A model generated the notes under the pieces. It was not told the DNA's origin. It searched no databases and saw only the letters and a program-made list of their open reading frames with translations. DNA of 64,000 bases from Catalinimonas niigatensis (GTDB lineage Bacteria; Bacteroidota; Bacteroidia; Cytophagales; Cyclobacteriaceae): positions 6,559,501 to 6,623,500 of the forward strand of contig NZ_CP119422.1 in assembly GCF_030506285.1 (NCBI RefSeq). Direction: 5' to 3'. The translations under genes and the position numbers were made by a program. Positions 44,869-52,506 of the stretch are shown here, piece after piece (position 1 is the stretch's first letter; each line of letters begins with the position of its first letter).

Positions 44869-45420
44869 CTAATTCATGGAATTTTGCTCGCCTGCTTTTC
44901 TCTGATAAATCTCCTGCAATTTCTGCTGTAGGCTGGGGTCCTGATTGACAGCCATCGCTATTTCCTGATAACGCTCAATACTTACCCCTTCTTCTTCTAT
45001 TTTAGTCTGCACTTCTTCACGTAACTGACTGTCAATTTCAGAAAGGTCTTCGTTGATTTCGTTAAAGTTTTGCAGCTCTTCACTGGAAAAGGCAGTTGAA
45101 TCTCCCTGTTGCTGAGATTGTGCTATTTCCTGAAATTTTTCAACCGCCATACCTTTTTCTTCTACTTTGGCAATCATTTCCTGCTGTGCCTGTTGCTGCA
45201 TGGGCTGCAATTGCATATCTATATCCACAAACTTTTCTAATTCTTCCTCACTGATATTGCTTGCCTGGGGACTTTGCTCCATTTGCAGATCATCCATTTC
45301 AGGAGCCTGCTGCATATCCTGTGTAGCATCACCTTCCTGTGCGCTATCTTTGCCGCTTTCCTGACACCCTACAAATATGAAAAGAGCTAAAGGTGCAATC
45401 CAAAATCTTAATGACTTCAT
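44869..45420 (-). CDS. DUF4168-like lipoprotein
   Basis: A 183-residue lipoprotein with lipobox FVGC (Cys19), followed by an acidic, Gln-rich low-complexity linker (about 25-55). Two helical repeats at about 60-107 and 113-168 each match the DUF4168 pattern (start L-x-x-F, then I-x-x-x-x-x-x-x-x-x-E, then a EEKGM/EEEGV turn, then Y/F-Q-E-I-A). I start it at 45420 because this gives a clear leader. Periplasmic, membrane-anchored and predicted helical. Function of the family is unknown. Confidence 0.8.
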   Translation of the reverse strand: MKSLRFWIAPLALFIFVGCQESGKDSAQEGDATQDMQQAPEMDDLQMEQSPQASNISEEELEKFVDIDMQLQPMQQQAQQEMIAKVEEKGMAVEKFQEIAQSQQQGDSTAFSSEELQNFNEINEDLSEIDSQLREEVQTKIEEEGVSIERYQEIAMAVNQDPSLQQKLQEIYQRKAGEQNSMN

Positions 45421-45806
45421 AACGTTTTTTTTGGTTTTTAATAAAAAGTACAAACCCCTAATGCACAAAAAAAGTTTGGCGCTCAGGGTTTTAGCTTAAA
45501 ATGAGTAAATGAAGGTAAAGTTGATTTATGGATCAAAATATTAACTTATCTAGCTTTTCTCAGGATAATTCACCAAATCAAAAAATAATAAGGATATATA
45601 GTGATACTCAAATGAAGACAAAAGAAATAAGGACTTTGTGGTACGTAGTTGATTTTGAAAGTTTGTAGACAACTTATGGGATTAATTAGAAACCAATCCC
45701 TATAATGAAGGAACTCAACTGTTAATGAAGGAACTCAACTGTAGCAGAAATCTGGTATGGAGGTACAGAAACAAGCCCATCAGTTTCAAGGCCAGCTATT
45801 TTTTAA
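45421..45806. other. AT-rich gap with a tandem duplication
   Basis: A 386-bp stretch between two minus-strand genes. Its only clear structure is a perfect 20-bp tandem duplication at 45703-45742. The upstream part should hold the promoter of the DUF4168 gene. No coding region is supported. Confidence 0.5.
45703..45742. repeat. perfect 20-bp tandem duplication
   Basis: TAATGAAGGAACTCAACTGT occurs twice without spacer, at 45703-45722 and 45723-45742. Two copies only; it is neither a CRISPR nor a long satellite. It may be a slippage duplication or a pair of protein sites near the 3' end of the AraC gene. Confidence 0.85.
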
Positions 45807-46772
45807 TCAAATGTACCTCCTGAGGTGGGTAGGAGTGTCTCCATACCACTTCCTGAAAGTATGCACAAAAGCTGCTGGTTCGGAATAGCCCAGAATATAG
45901 CTGATATCGCCGATAGAATAGCTTTTATGTTGCAGCAGAAGCATAGAGATTTCTTTCTTTAATTCATCTGACAGTTGTCGGAAAGTGACTTTTTCCCTGG
46001 CCAGGATGCGCTGAAAAGTTCTGGGGGTAAGATGGAAACTATCTGCAATTTCTTCAAGCCCGGGGAGTTCAGGTTTGGCCTTGTGCAAAGCAGCAATCTT
46101 TACCTGACTCATAAAACTATCCTTTTTCTTTAACGTCTGAATGAGTTTGAGGTATTGAGGAATGAGAAAATCCAGATGTTTGTCGTGATAGCTTTTCAGA
46201 GCGGCTTTAAGGTCTAAGCCCGAAAAGCTGAGTGTGAAAACTTCTCCATACATAAAAGGCTCAGGATAAGCTGAAGTATAAAAGGGAGAAGTCATGTGCA
46301 TAGGAAAACGATCACGGCTCATCATCCTGAGTTCACGAGAGATGATCACCAGCAGGCATTCCAGGAGCTGCCGGTTCAAAGTATGCTGCTTATTGCTGAT
46401 GTTAGCTGAGATGGTATTCTGCTGCTCACCGAGATGGGTGGTGATTTGTACCAATGGTAAAGTAGCCTGTACAAAATCCTTCAGATAATGAATCGCTTCT
46501 TCTATGGTGGTACATTGCAAAGAAATCTGATAAATCAGGCCTAATGCCTGTAGCTTTAGAAAACTACCCATCCTGATCCCCAGATGCTCATCTTCCAGGG
46601 AAGACATTATACGTTCCAGGATCAGATAATAATCTTCCTCATTCACCGTAGCTTCTGCCGCCGATAGATCCACTTCCTGCAGAGACGTACCTTGTGTCAG
46701 ACTTTCTAACTTCAATCCTCTGGCCTGTGCATAATCCAGGAGAGAATATAAGTGAATAGCAAGGATTTTCAT
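45807..46772 (-). CDS. AraC family transcriptional regulator
   Basis: A 321-residue regulator from the ATG at 46772. The N-terminal two thirds match the arabinose-binding-like effector domain (PF12625-type), and the C-terminal AraC HTH lies at about 235-318 (LEEIADSFHLTPRTFQRIL, SYILGYSEPAAFVHTFRKW, the latter the classic second-helix segment). It is divergent from a small membrane-protein gene with a shared 70-bp promoter gap, so it may control that gene in response to a small hydrophobic ligand. Confidence 0.9.
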   Translation of the reverse strand: MKILAIHLYSLLDYAQARGLKLESLTQGTSLQEVDLSAAEATVNEEDYYLILERIMSSLEDEHLGIRMGSFLKLQALGLIYQISLQCTTIEEAIHYLKDFVQATLPLVQITTHLGEQQNTISANISNKQHTLNRQLLECLLVIISRELRMMSRDRFPMHMTSPFYTSAYPEPFMYGEVFTLSFSGLDLKAALKSYHDKHLDFLIPQYLKLIQTLKKKDSFMSQVKIAALHKAKPELPGLEEIADSFHLTPRTFQRILAREKVTFRQLSDELKKEISMLLLQHKSYSIGDISYILGYSEPAAFVHTFRKWYGDTPTHLRRYI

Positions 46773-46791
46773 TTTGTCGTAAAATATCAAT

Positions 46792-46819
46792 TTGCTCTGA
46801 AAAGCTCCCCATAACTTTA
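46792..46819 (+). promoter_or_regulatory. candidate Bacteroidota-type promoter for the 46842 gene
   Basis: TTG at 46792-46794 and TAACTTTA at 46812-46819 are spaced by 17 bases. The second element matches the TAnnTTTG -7 consensus at seven of eight positions, 22 bp upstream of the ATG at 46842. Confidence 0.4.
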
Positions 46820-46841
46820 CTTAAAATTAAACGAAACAGTT

Positions 46842-47225
46842 ATGGAAACACTTAAAAAAGTTCTTTTGATCAATGCAGTAAGTTCGGCAGCATGTGGTAT
46901 TTTGCTGGCAGTAATGCCCACCAAAATGGCTGAATTATTTGAGGTAAGCCAGGCCTGGCCTTTTATCGCAACAGGAATCTTCCTGATTGTTTTTGCAGAT
47001 GTCGTACTCTATGCTTTTTTCAGGAAATCACCGGGAAGAGGTCTGATCAAATCCATTATTTATCTGGACATTAGCTGGGTGATGATTAGCCTGTTGATTG
47101 TTGTACTGGCGCTATTCAATCTTTCTACCCTGGGCTACCTGCTCATCAGTGGAGTGGCTTTGTGGGTAGCATTGATGGCCTATTTACAAAACTCGGGATT
47201 AAAGAAAATGCAGCTTACCCAATAA
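46842..47225 (+). CDS. small four-helix membrane protein of unknown function
   Basis: A 127-residue inner-membrane protein. Four hydrophobic segments can be read: residues about 7-27, 39-57, 69-92 and 96-113. No motif that I recognise beyond general similarity to small DoxX-like or integral membrane proteins. It is divergent from the AraC regulator and ends at a clear terminator, so it is a monocistronic target candidate of that regulator. Confidence 0.75.
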   Translation: METLKKVLLINAVSSAACGILLAVMPTKMAELFEVSQAWPFIATGIFLIVFADVVLYAFFRKSPGRGLIKSIIYLDISWVMISLLIVVLALFNLSTLGYLLISGVALWVALMAYLQNSGLKKMQLTQ

Positions 47226-47251
47226 AGATAGTCCTTAAAAAATCTTGTTGC

Positions 47252-47285
47252 AGCGCCAGGTGTCATGGATGCCTGGCGCTTTTGT
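47252..47285 (+). terminator. rho-independent terminator
   Basis: AGCGCCAGG at 47252-47260 pairs perfectly with CCTGGCGCT at 47272-47280, followed by TTTTG. It lies 27 bp after the stop codon of the small membrane protein gene. Confidence 0.9.
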
Positions 47286-47443
47286 TTATGAGCTTTACAC
47301 CTACTATTTGTTGCTCCCTATAAACCTGGGCAAGTTCTAAAATTTCTTTAGGCCGAAGTTACTAAATTTAGGGAGCTACTCATTATATTTCCTGCTTGTA
47401 TTTTGTACGCATTTTTCACTATTCAAAGTAGCATGACTGACTT

Positions 47444-47812
47444 ATGAAAGGGCTTCTTACCATCGGACTTTTAATTTTATCCAATGCTTTTATGACTTTG
47501 GCCTGGTATGGGCACCTTAAGTTTAGCGAACTCAAATGGTTTAGCAAATTAGGACTGGTCTCAATCATTCTGGTCAGTTGGGGGATTGCCTTTTTTGAGT
47601 ATTGTTTTCAAGTGCCTGCCAACCGGATCGGATTCAAAGAACATGGAGGTCCTTTCTCCCTGCTTGAGTTAAAAGTGTTACAAGAAGTCATCACCTTAGT
47701 CATCTTTACTATATTTGCTTTACTCGTTTTTAAAAATGAAACCTTCCGCTGGAACCATGTCGTTGGCTTCGTATTTTTGGTGCTGGCCGTATTTTTTATA
47801 TTCAAAAAATAA
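47444..47812 (+). CDS. DMT family protein (DUF486)
   Basis: A 122-residue inner-membrane protein of the DUF486 branch of the drug/metabolite transporter superfamily. Four helices and the family segments SNAFMTLAWYGHLKF, SWGIAFFEYCFQVPANRIG and FSLLELKVLQEVITL are evident. Substrate unknown. It is a single gene followed by a short hairpin. Confidence 0.9.
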   Translation: MKGLLTIGLLILSNAFMTLAWYGHLKFSELKWFSKLGLVSIILVSWGIAFFEYCFQVPANRIGFKEHGGPFSLLELKVLQEVITLVIFTIFALLVFKNETFRWNHVVGFVFLVLAVFFIFKK

Positions 47813-47813
47813 A

Positions 47814-47827
47814 GCGGGCTTTCCCGC
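47814..47827 (+). terminator. short hairpin after the DUF486 gene
   Basis: GCGGG at 47814-47818 pairs with CCCGC at 47823-47827 around a CTTT loop, followed by ATTT. It begins 2 bp after the stop codon. The stem is short, so termination is possible but weak. Confidence 0.5.
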
Positions 47828-47947
47828 ATTTCCAGCAAATGCCGCTGATCTTCCAAGTTTTTTTGCTTACGACAGCTAAAATGCTTTTTTTTATCCCTTG
47901 TCAGTACTTACACTGAATCGTTCATAGCGTATTCTCAGACTTACTAT

Positions 47948-48391
47948 ATGCTTTCAAAAAAAGCCAAATACGGAATTAATGCTCTGGTCTATCTGGCCAA
48001 AAAATACGAGCAGGGCCCTTTACTTATCGGAGATATTGCTACGCATGAGAACATTCCAAAAAAATTTCTGGAAGCTATTTTACTGGATCTTAAAAACGTT
48101 GGAATTCTTGGCAGCAAAAAAGGCAGGGGAGGAGGATACTACCTCATTAAGTCACCGGATGAAGTAAATATGGCTGATGTCGTCAGGCTGTTTGATGGAG
48201 CGATTGCTTTTCTGCCCTGTGTTACCCATCGCTATTACGAACGCTGTGAAGAGTGCAAGGACGAAAAAACCTGCGGCATCAGGAGCCTGTTCAAAGAAGT
48301 ACGCGACCAAACTGTAGAAATGCTGAAAAACAATACCCTTTCAGACATCATTGCCCGTGAGCAGGCAATCATTGAACAGGAAGATATCTGA
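47948..48391 (+). CDS. Rrf2 family transcriptional regulator
   Basis: A 147-residue winged-helix regulator. The DNA-binding half is typical (LSKKAKYGINALVYLAKK, then IPKKFLEAILLDLKNVGI, then SKKGRGGGYYL). Four cysteines at 91, 100, 103 and 109 (FLPC...ERCEECKDEKTC) could bind an Fe-S cluster, as in IscR-type sensors, or sense thiols as in CymR-type proteins. It sits directly upstream of the palindrome, tiny ORF and SLC13 permease, which are its probable targets. Confidence 0.92.
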   Translation: MLSKKAKYGINALVYLAKKYEQGPLLIGDIATHENIPKKFLEAILLDLKNVGILGSKKGRGGGYYLIKSPDEVNMADVVRLFDGAIAFLPCVTHRYYERCEECKDEKTCGIRSLFKEVRDQTVEMLKNNTLSDIIAREQAIIEQEDI

Positions 48392-48421
48392 AAGATGAAA
48401 TTTTTTATTTTTAAACTCTAG

Positions 48422-48450
48422 TTGGTTTATAGAGTTTATGCATATATTTG
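48422..48450 (+). promoter_or_regulatory. Bacteroidota-type promoter upstream of the SLC13 transcript
   Basis: TTG at 48422-48424 and TATATTTG at 48443-48450 are spaced by 18 bases; the second is an exact TAnnTTTG -7 element. Transcription would start at about 48456, inside the palindrome listed next. Confidence 0.75.
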
Positions 48451-48453
48451 TAT

Positions 48454-48476
48454 AAGTCTACAAAATTTGTAGGCTT
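48454..48476 (+). promoter_or_regulatory. palindromic operator candidate overlapping the transcription start
   Basis: AAGTCTACAAA / TTTGTAGGCTT around a central A: 11-base arms matching at 10 of 11 positions, with a perfect seven-base core CTACAAA-A-TTTGTAG. Position just after the -7 element means a bound repressor would block initiation. The adjacent Rrf2 gene makes its product the best candidate binder. Confidence 0.6.
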
Positions 48477-48496
48477 TACTTATTTATACCAAAATC

Positions 48497-48580
48497 ATGC
48501 ACAATTTCTTCAGCACAGTCCATTGGTATGAGGATGGGCTTCCCGCTCCTTCTCTTGCTTCTATTCAACTCTTAAATTGA
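48497..48580 (+). CDS. 27-residue leader ORF upstream of the SLC13 permease
   Basis: An ATG at 48497 opens a 27-codon frame ending in TGA at 48578-48580, seven bases before the permease ATG at 48588. The peptide begins MHNFFSTVHWYEDGL and ends in a Leu/Ile-rich tail (SIQLLN). It lies after a promoter and operator and before the transporter, so it is well placed for translational coupling or attenuation. It has no leader-peptide-type run of one amino acid and no cysteine. Short length means it may be chance. Confidence 0.4.
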   Translation: MHNFFSTVHWYEDGLPAPSLASIQLLN

Positions 48581-48587
48581 TTCTTAC

Positions 48588-50381
48588 ATGACTGCTGATG
48601 CTGTTATTGTACTCATTATTTTGGTTACAGCCATTGTCTTATTTGTAACCGAATATCTTTCGGTAGACCTGGTAGCCGTACTCATTCTGCTTTCCCTGAC
48701 CTTTACCGGAGTGATCACTGCACAGGAAAGTGTAGAGGGCTTTAGCAATTCTGCCACCGTGACCGTAGCCGCCATGTTTGTGCTGAGTGCAGCATTGCTT
48801 AAGACAGGGGCACTCCAAATGGTGAGTATCCAACTGGCTGCCCTCTTCCAGCGGAATTATAAGCTGGGACTGATGGTGATGATGGTGACCATTGCTACTG
48901 TTTCGGCATTTATCAACAATACGCCCGTGGTGGCCGTGATGATTCCCATTGCTATTCAGGTAGCCCGAGCGGCCAATGTACCTCCTTCCAAACTGTTAAT
49001 GCCGGTTTCTTTCGCCTCTATCTTCGGCGGAACCTGTACACTATTGGGTACTTCAACCAACGTAGTAGTGAGTGGAGTCATGGAGAAGAGTGGGCTAGGA
49101 CCAATGGACATGTTTCAGATGACACCTATGGGACTTATCTTTCTGGCGGTGGGAATCTTATTTATGATGAGTGTGGGTTATCGCCTCTTACCGCATCGGA
49201 ATAGTTCAGAGAATTTAAACGAAAAATTTGGTATACAGGACTATGTGACGGAAATAGAGCTGCTGGAGGGAGCTCCTTCAGTGGGCAAAAGGATCATGGA
49301 TTCGCCATTGATTAAAGAACTGGGCATGGACGTGATTGAAGTGAACAGAGATGGAAATGCCTTCGTCTTACCCCAGGGAGATATGATGCTGCAATCACAT
49401 GATCGGCTGAAAGTACGCTGTGATGTAGAGAAGATTAAATCGCTCAAAGACAAGGAACAGTTTGCCAACCGTCCTACCATGACCATCGGTGAAGACGGGC
49501 TCACCCTGCGAGATATGGCATTGGTAGAAATTGTGATTCCCAATGGGTCTGAGTTTGAAGGAAAAACACTGAAACAACTGGACTTTCGCCGCTCTTTTCG
49601 CGCTATTCCTTTGGCCATCAAACATCGGGAAGAAGTGATCCATGCTAACCTGTACCAGGTAGAATTACAAGCCGGAGATATATTGCTGGCAGAAGTGAAA
49701 AAACACCATATTCCCAATCTGAAGAAACAGTTCGGCGGTTCTAAACCACCTTTTATCCTGCTTTCTGAAAATGGGCTAACCGACTTTGACAAGCGTAAGT
49801 TTATCATCACACTAGTCACGCTGGTGGGCGTATTTACCGTTGCAACTCTAAATCTACTCCCGATTATGAGTTGTGCCATTGCCGGAGCTGTTGTGTTGGT
49901 ACTTATGCGCTGCATCAGACTGGATGAAGTGTACGAAGCTATAGAATGGAAAGTGATCTTCTTACTGGCAGGCGCTTTGTCGCTGGGGGTGGCAATGGAG
50001 AAAAGCGGGCTTGCCAATGTGATTGCTCATTCGTTGGTAAGTAACCTGGGACAGTGGGGGCCCATAGCCATCGTATCGGGATTGTATCTGGTGACCTCTT
50101 TGTTGACCGAAGTAATGTCAAACAATGCTACTGCAGCGCTGCTGGCGCCTATTGCCATTGTGACTGCCCAATCTTTAGGATTAAGTCCGATTCCTTTTCT
50201 CATGGCCATTACCTTTGCGGCCTCAGCCAGCTTTATGACGCCAGTAGGTTATCAGACCAACACCATGATCTATTCGGCAGGGCAGTATAAATTTCTTGAT
50301 TTTATCAAAGTGGGAAGCTGGCTCAACTTATTGTTCTGGATACTGGCTACCATACTGATTCCAATGATATTTCCTTTTTAG
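48588..50381 (+). CDS. SLC13 family permease with TrkA-C domains
   Basis: A 597-residue inner-membrane carrier of the divalent anion/Na+ symporter type. The membrane halves lie at about 1-205 and 395-597, with the family motifs NNTPVVAVMIPIA and FGGTCTLLGTSTNVV in the first half and SNNATAALLAPIAIV and SFMTPVGYQTNTMIY in the second. Two TrkA-C (RCK-C) ligand-binding domains fill about 215-375. In Bacteroidota such carriers often move sulfate or dicarboxylates. The upstream Rrf2 regulator with four cysteines favours sulfur or redox control; substrate is inferred. Confidence 0.92.
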   Translation: MTADAVIVLIILVTAIVLFVTEYLSVDLVAVLILLSLTFTGVITAQESVEGFSNSATVTVAAMFVLSAALLKTGALQMVSIQLAALFQRNYKLGLMVMMVTIATVSAFINNTPVVAVMIPIAIQVARAANVPPSKLLMPVSFASIFGGTCTLLGTSTNVVVSGVMEKSGLGPMDMFQMTPMGLIFLAVGILFMMSVGYRLLPHRNSSENLNEKFGIQDYVTEIELLEGAPSVGKRIMDSPLIKELGMDVIEVNRDGNAFVLPQGDMMLQSHDRLKVRCDVEKIKSLKDKEQFANRPTMTIGEDGLTLRDMALVEIVIPNGSEFEGKTLKQLDFRRSFRAIPLAIKHREEVIHANLYQVELQAGDILLAEVKKHHIPNLKKQFGGSKPPFILLSENGLTDFDKRKFIITLVTLVGVFTVATLNLLPIMSCAIAGAVVLVLMRCIRLDEVYEAIEWKVIFLLAGALSLGVAMEKSGLANVIAHSLVSNLGQWGPIAIVSGLYLVTSLLTEVMSNNATAALLAPIAIVTAQSLGLSPIPFLMAITFAASASFMTPVGYQTNTMIYSAGQYKFLDFIKVGSWLNLLFWILATILIPMIFPF

Positions 50382-50459
50382 AAAATGTACGCAAGGCTAC
50401 TAACCTAAGACAAAAACCAGCGTATGTTTAGCCAATAAGGCCAATCCTAATTTATAGTC

Positions 50460-51074
50460 ATGTATACTCCAAAACACTATTCCATCACTGATCAGGAGGA
50501 AATTCTTTTCTTTATCCGGCGATTTAACTTTGGAACCATCATTACTTCCAGGGAAAACATACCTATGGCTACCCACCTGCCTTTTATTGTCTCCAAAAGA
50601 GAAAGTAAACTGATACTGATTTCGCACTTTGCCAGGGCCAATCCGCATTGGCAGGAAATCACTGCCCATCAAAATCTGGTGATTTTTAGCGAACCACACG
50701 CCTATGTTTCTCCCGGCTTTTATGATAAAAAGCAGAATGTACCTACCTGGAATTATATCTCAGTACATGCTTATGGACAGGCTAAAATTATCGAGGAACA
50801 GGAAGAAAGCCTGCGGATACTGGAAAATATGATTGATAGCTTTGAAGCAGCCTATAAAGCGCAGTGGAACACTCTGGACATGGGTTATAAACTCAGGATG
50901 CTGAAAGGTATCGTAGCTTTTGAAATAGAGGTTACAGAACTACAGGCCAAAGGAAAATTGAGTCAGAACAAAACGGAAGCAGAGAGGCAAAGAATTACAG
51001 CCTCTTTCTCTCAAAGTGGAAGCGAGAACGAAAGACTAATAGCTGAATATATGCAGAAAATGAACAATGTGTAG
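50460..51074 (+). CDS. FMN-binding PaiB-like negative transcriptional regulator
   Basis: A 204-residue PaiB family protein with a split-barrel flavin fold. Family segments are MYTPKHYSITDQEEILFFI at the N-terminus, THLPFIVSKRE, SHFARANPHW and PTWNYISVHAYGQAKI. PaiB in Bacillus represses sporulation and protease genes, but homologues elsewhere may be enzymes. The C-terminus (about 145-200) contains the IVAFEIEVTELQAKGKLSQN segment. Monocistronic. Confidence 0.9.
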   Translation: MYTPKHYSITDQEEILFFIRRFNFGTIITSRENIPMATHLPFIVSKRESKLILISHFARANPHWQEITAHQNLVIFSEPHAYVSPGFYDKKQNVPTWNYISVHAYGQAKIIEEQEESLRILENMIDSFEAAYKAQWNTLDMGYKLRMLKGIVAFEIEVTELQAKGKLSQNKTEAERQRITASFSQSGSENERLIAEYMQKMNNV

Positions 51075-51221
51075 CATTGCTTTTCTTACTTATCTGATAT
51101 AACTCTTTCTATGTTACTTTTTATCTCTTAGCGATGAACCTAATCTCTGTTTTGTAGAATAAAACCTCAGATTGTGCAGCTATTATTGCCGTAATACACA
51201 ATTAGTAATTTCTGCTAATTT

Positions 51222-51248
51222 TTCAGCGTTTTTTAATAAAACGCTGAA
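51222..51248. promoter_or_regulatory. strong hairpin between paiB-like and small exported protein genes
   Basis: TTCAGCGTTTT at 51222-51232 and AAAACGCTGAA at 51238-51248 form an 11-base-pair perfect stem with a five-base loop. It is 150 bp after the upstream stop and 100 bp before the next start. Terminator for the PaiB-like gene or a 5' leader structure are both possible. Confidence 0.55.
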
Positions 51249-51350
51249 TTACAAATACTTAAGATGATTTTTAATCCTTTGGCACGGTTCTTTTATAAGG
51301 AGTTGATGTACTTAAAACTTAATTTTTTGAACATAAAAATTTTTTTAGAT

Positions 51351-51680
51351 ATGAAACGTAAAATCATTGCTGTAACAGCACTAGCCACTTTTTCATTTGC
51401 AAGTATCGGAGCAAACGCGATTCCGGTAAACTATGGAAACGATGAAGCTGTAGTGGTCAAAGTAAAGGATGAACGTAAGGAAATCAAGTACGAAGAACTT
51501 CCTGAAGAAGTGAAGAATGCATTTGAGGAATCTCAGTACGGAGAGTGGGAAGTATCTAAAGTGGAAGAAGTAGAAATGGAAGCGGAAGCACAGGCAGAAA
51601 AAAAGTACGAATTAACCATTACCGATGGTTCGCAATCAGGAATTCTGGCCTTTGACGAAAGCGGTAAAATGGTACAATAA
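51351..51680 (+). CDS. small acidic exported protein, PepSY-like
   Basis: A 109-residue protein with a signal peptide (KRKIIAVTALATFSFASIGANA), then a soluble acidic domain. The segment IKYEELPEEVKNAFEES and the later KYELTITDGSQSGILAFDES resemble PepSY-like repeats found in small Bacteroidota periplasmic proteins. The frame is open to 51264 but the signal peptide fixes the start at 51351. Function unknown. A good terminator follows. Confidence 0.75.
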   Translation: MKRKIIAVTALATFSFASIGANAIPVNYGNDEAVVVKVKDERKEIKYEELPEEVKNAFEESQYGEWEVSKVEEVEMEAEAQAEKKYELTITDGSQSGILAFDESGKMVQ

Positions 51681-51723
51681 TATTTTCATATAGGTTTTCA
51701 TGAGTCTATCAGACTCAATGAAC

Positions 51724-51755
51724 AAAACCTGCTCCTTCTTGGTGCAGGTTTTTTG
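51724..51755 (+). terminator. rho-independent terminator
   Basis: AAAACCTGC at 51724-51732 pairs with GCAGGTTTT at 51744-51752 and the T-run continues to 51754. It ends the transcript of the small exported protein. Confidence 0.88.
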
Positions 51756-51838
51756 TGTTTTATGATCAGACAATTCCTAACTTTACTTTGCGTTCAAGAG
51801 CAATTTCAGTTTCTAAAATTATCCCTAAACCCATCCCC

Positions 51839-52372
51839 ATGAGAAATATCGTGTATTATGTAGCCTCCTCTTTGGATGGCTATATTTCAGGGCCAGAGGA
51901 AGATATCAGTATGTATGTGTCAGAAGGCTCAGGAGTTGAGCAATACCTCAAAGACCTGCAATCCTTTGATACCGTGATCATGGGACGTCGGACCTATGAG
52001 TTTGGGTATAAGTTTGGGCTCAAGCCAGGTCAACCTGCTTATCCACATATGGAACACCATATCTTTTCTGAAAATATGCAACTGGAAACCCCCGACCCCA
52101 AAGTGCATGTACATCCGCGATCACTGGACATTATCAGGCATTTGAAAAAAAAAGAAGGTACAGACATCTACCTTTGTGGAGGCGGTGTTTTCGCCGGTTG
52201 GCTGCTGGAGAATGAACTTATAGATTATCTAATCATAAAATTGAGTCCTATTATATTGGGTAGTGGTATTCAACTTTTTGGAGGGGTTAAAAAACAGACT
52301 CAAAATGAACTGATTGACACCCAAACCTATGATCATGGACTAATTATGCTCACGTACAGAATCGGATACTAA
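51839..52372 (+). CDS. dihydrofolate reductase family protein (RibD C-terminal type)
   Basis: A 177-residue DHFR-fold reductase. Segments NIVYYVASSLDGYIS at the N-terminus, TVIMGRRTYEFG, and DIYLCGGGVFAGWLL with IILGSGIQLFGG near the end are typical of the RibD-C/DHFR-like family. NADPH-dependent reduction of a pterin-like or other substrate is likely. I use the ATG at 51839; the longer frame to 51755 has no family similarity. Confidence 0.9.
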   Translation: MRNIVYYVASSLDGYISGPEEDISMYVSEGSGVEQYLKDLQSFDTVIMGRRTYEFGYKFGLKPGQPAYPHMEHHIFSENMQLETPDPKVHVHPRSLDIIRHLKKKEGTDIYLCGGGVFAGWLLENELIDYLIIKLSPIILGSGIQLFGGVKKQTQNELIDTQTYDHGLIMLTYRIGY

Positions 52373-52506
52373 GATAAACTGTGCTTTTGGGCTACGTTTA
52401 TTTTTAAAATGGAGGTGAATAAGTCTTCATTTTCTTCTAATCCTTTGAGTTCTAAGGATAAATTCACAAATTGTTTTGTGCAATCGTTTGTATAAAAAAA
52501 TCAATC

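Noticed and set aside
45703-45742. CRISPR-like repeat
   Set aside because: Two adjacent 20-bp copies, no spacers, no cas genes in the window.
49241-50017. Minus-strand frame of 258 codons inside the SLC13 gene
   Set aside because: Ser/Ile-rich shadow of the SLC13 coding sequence.
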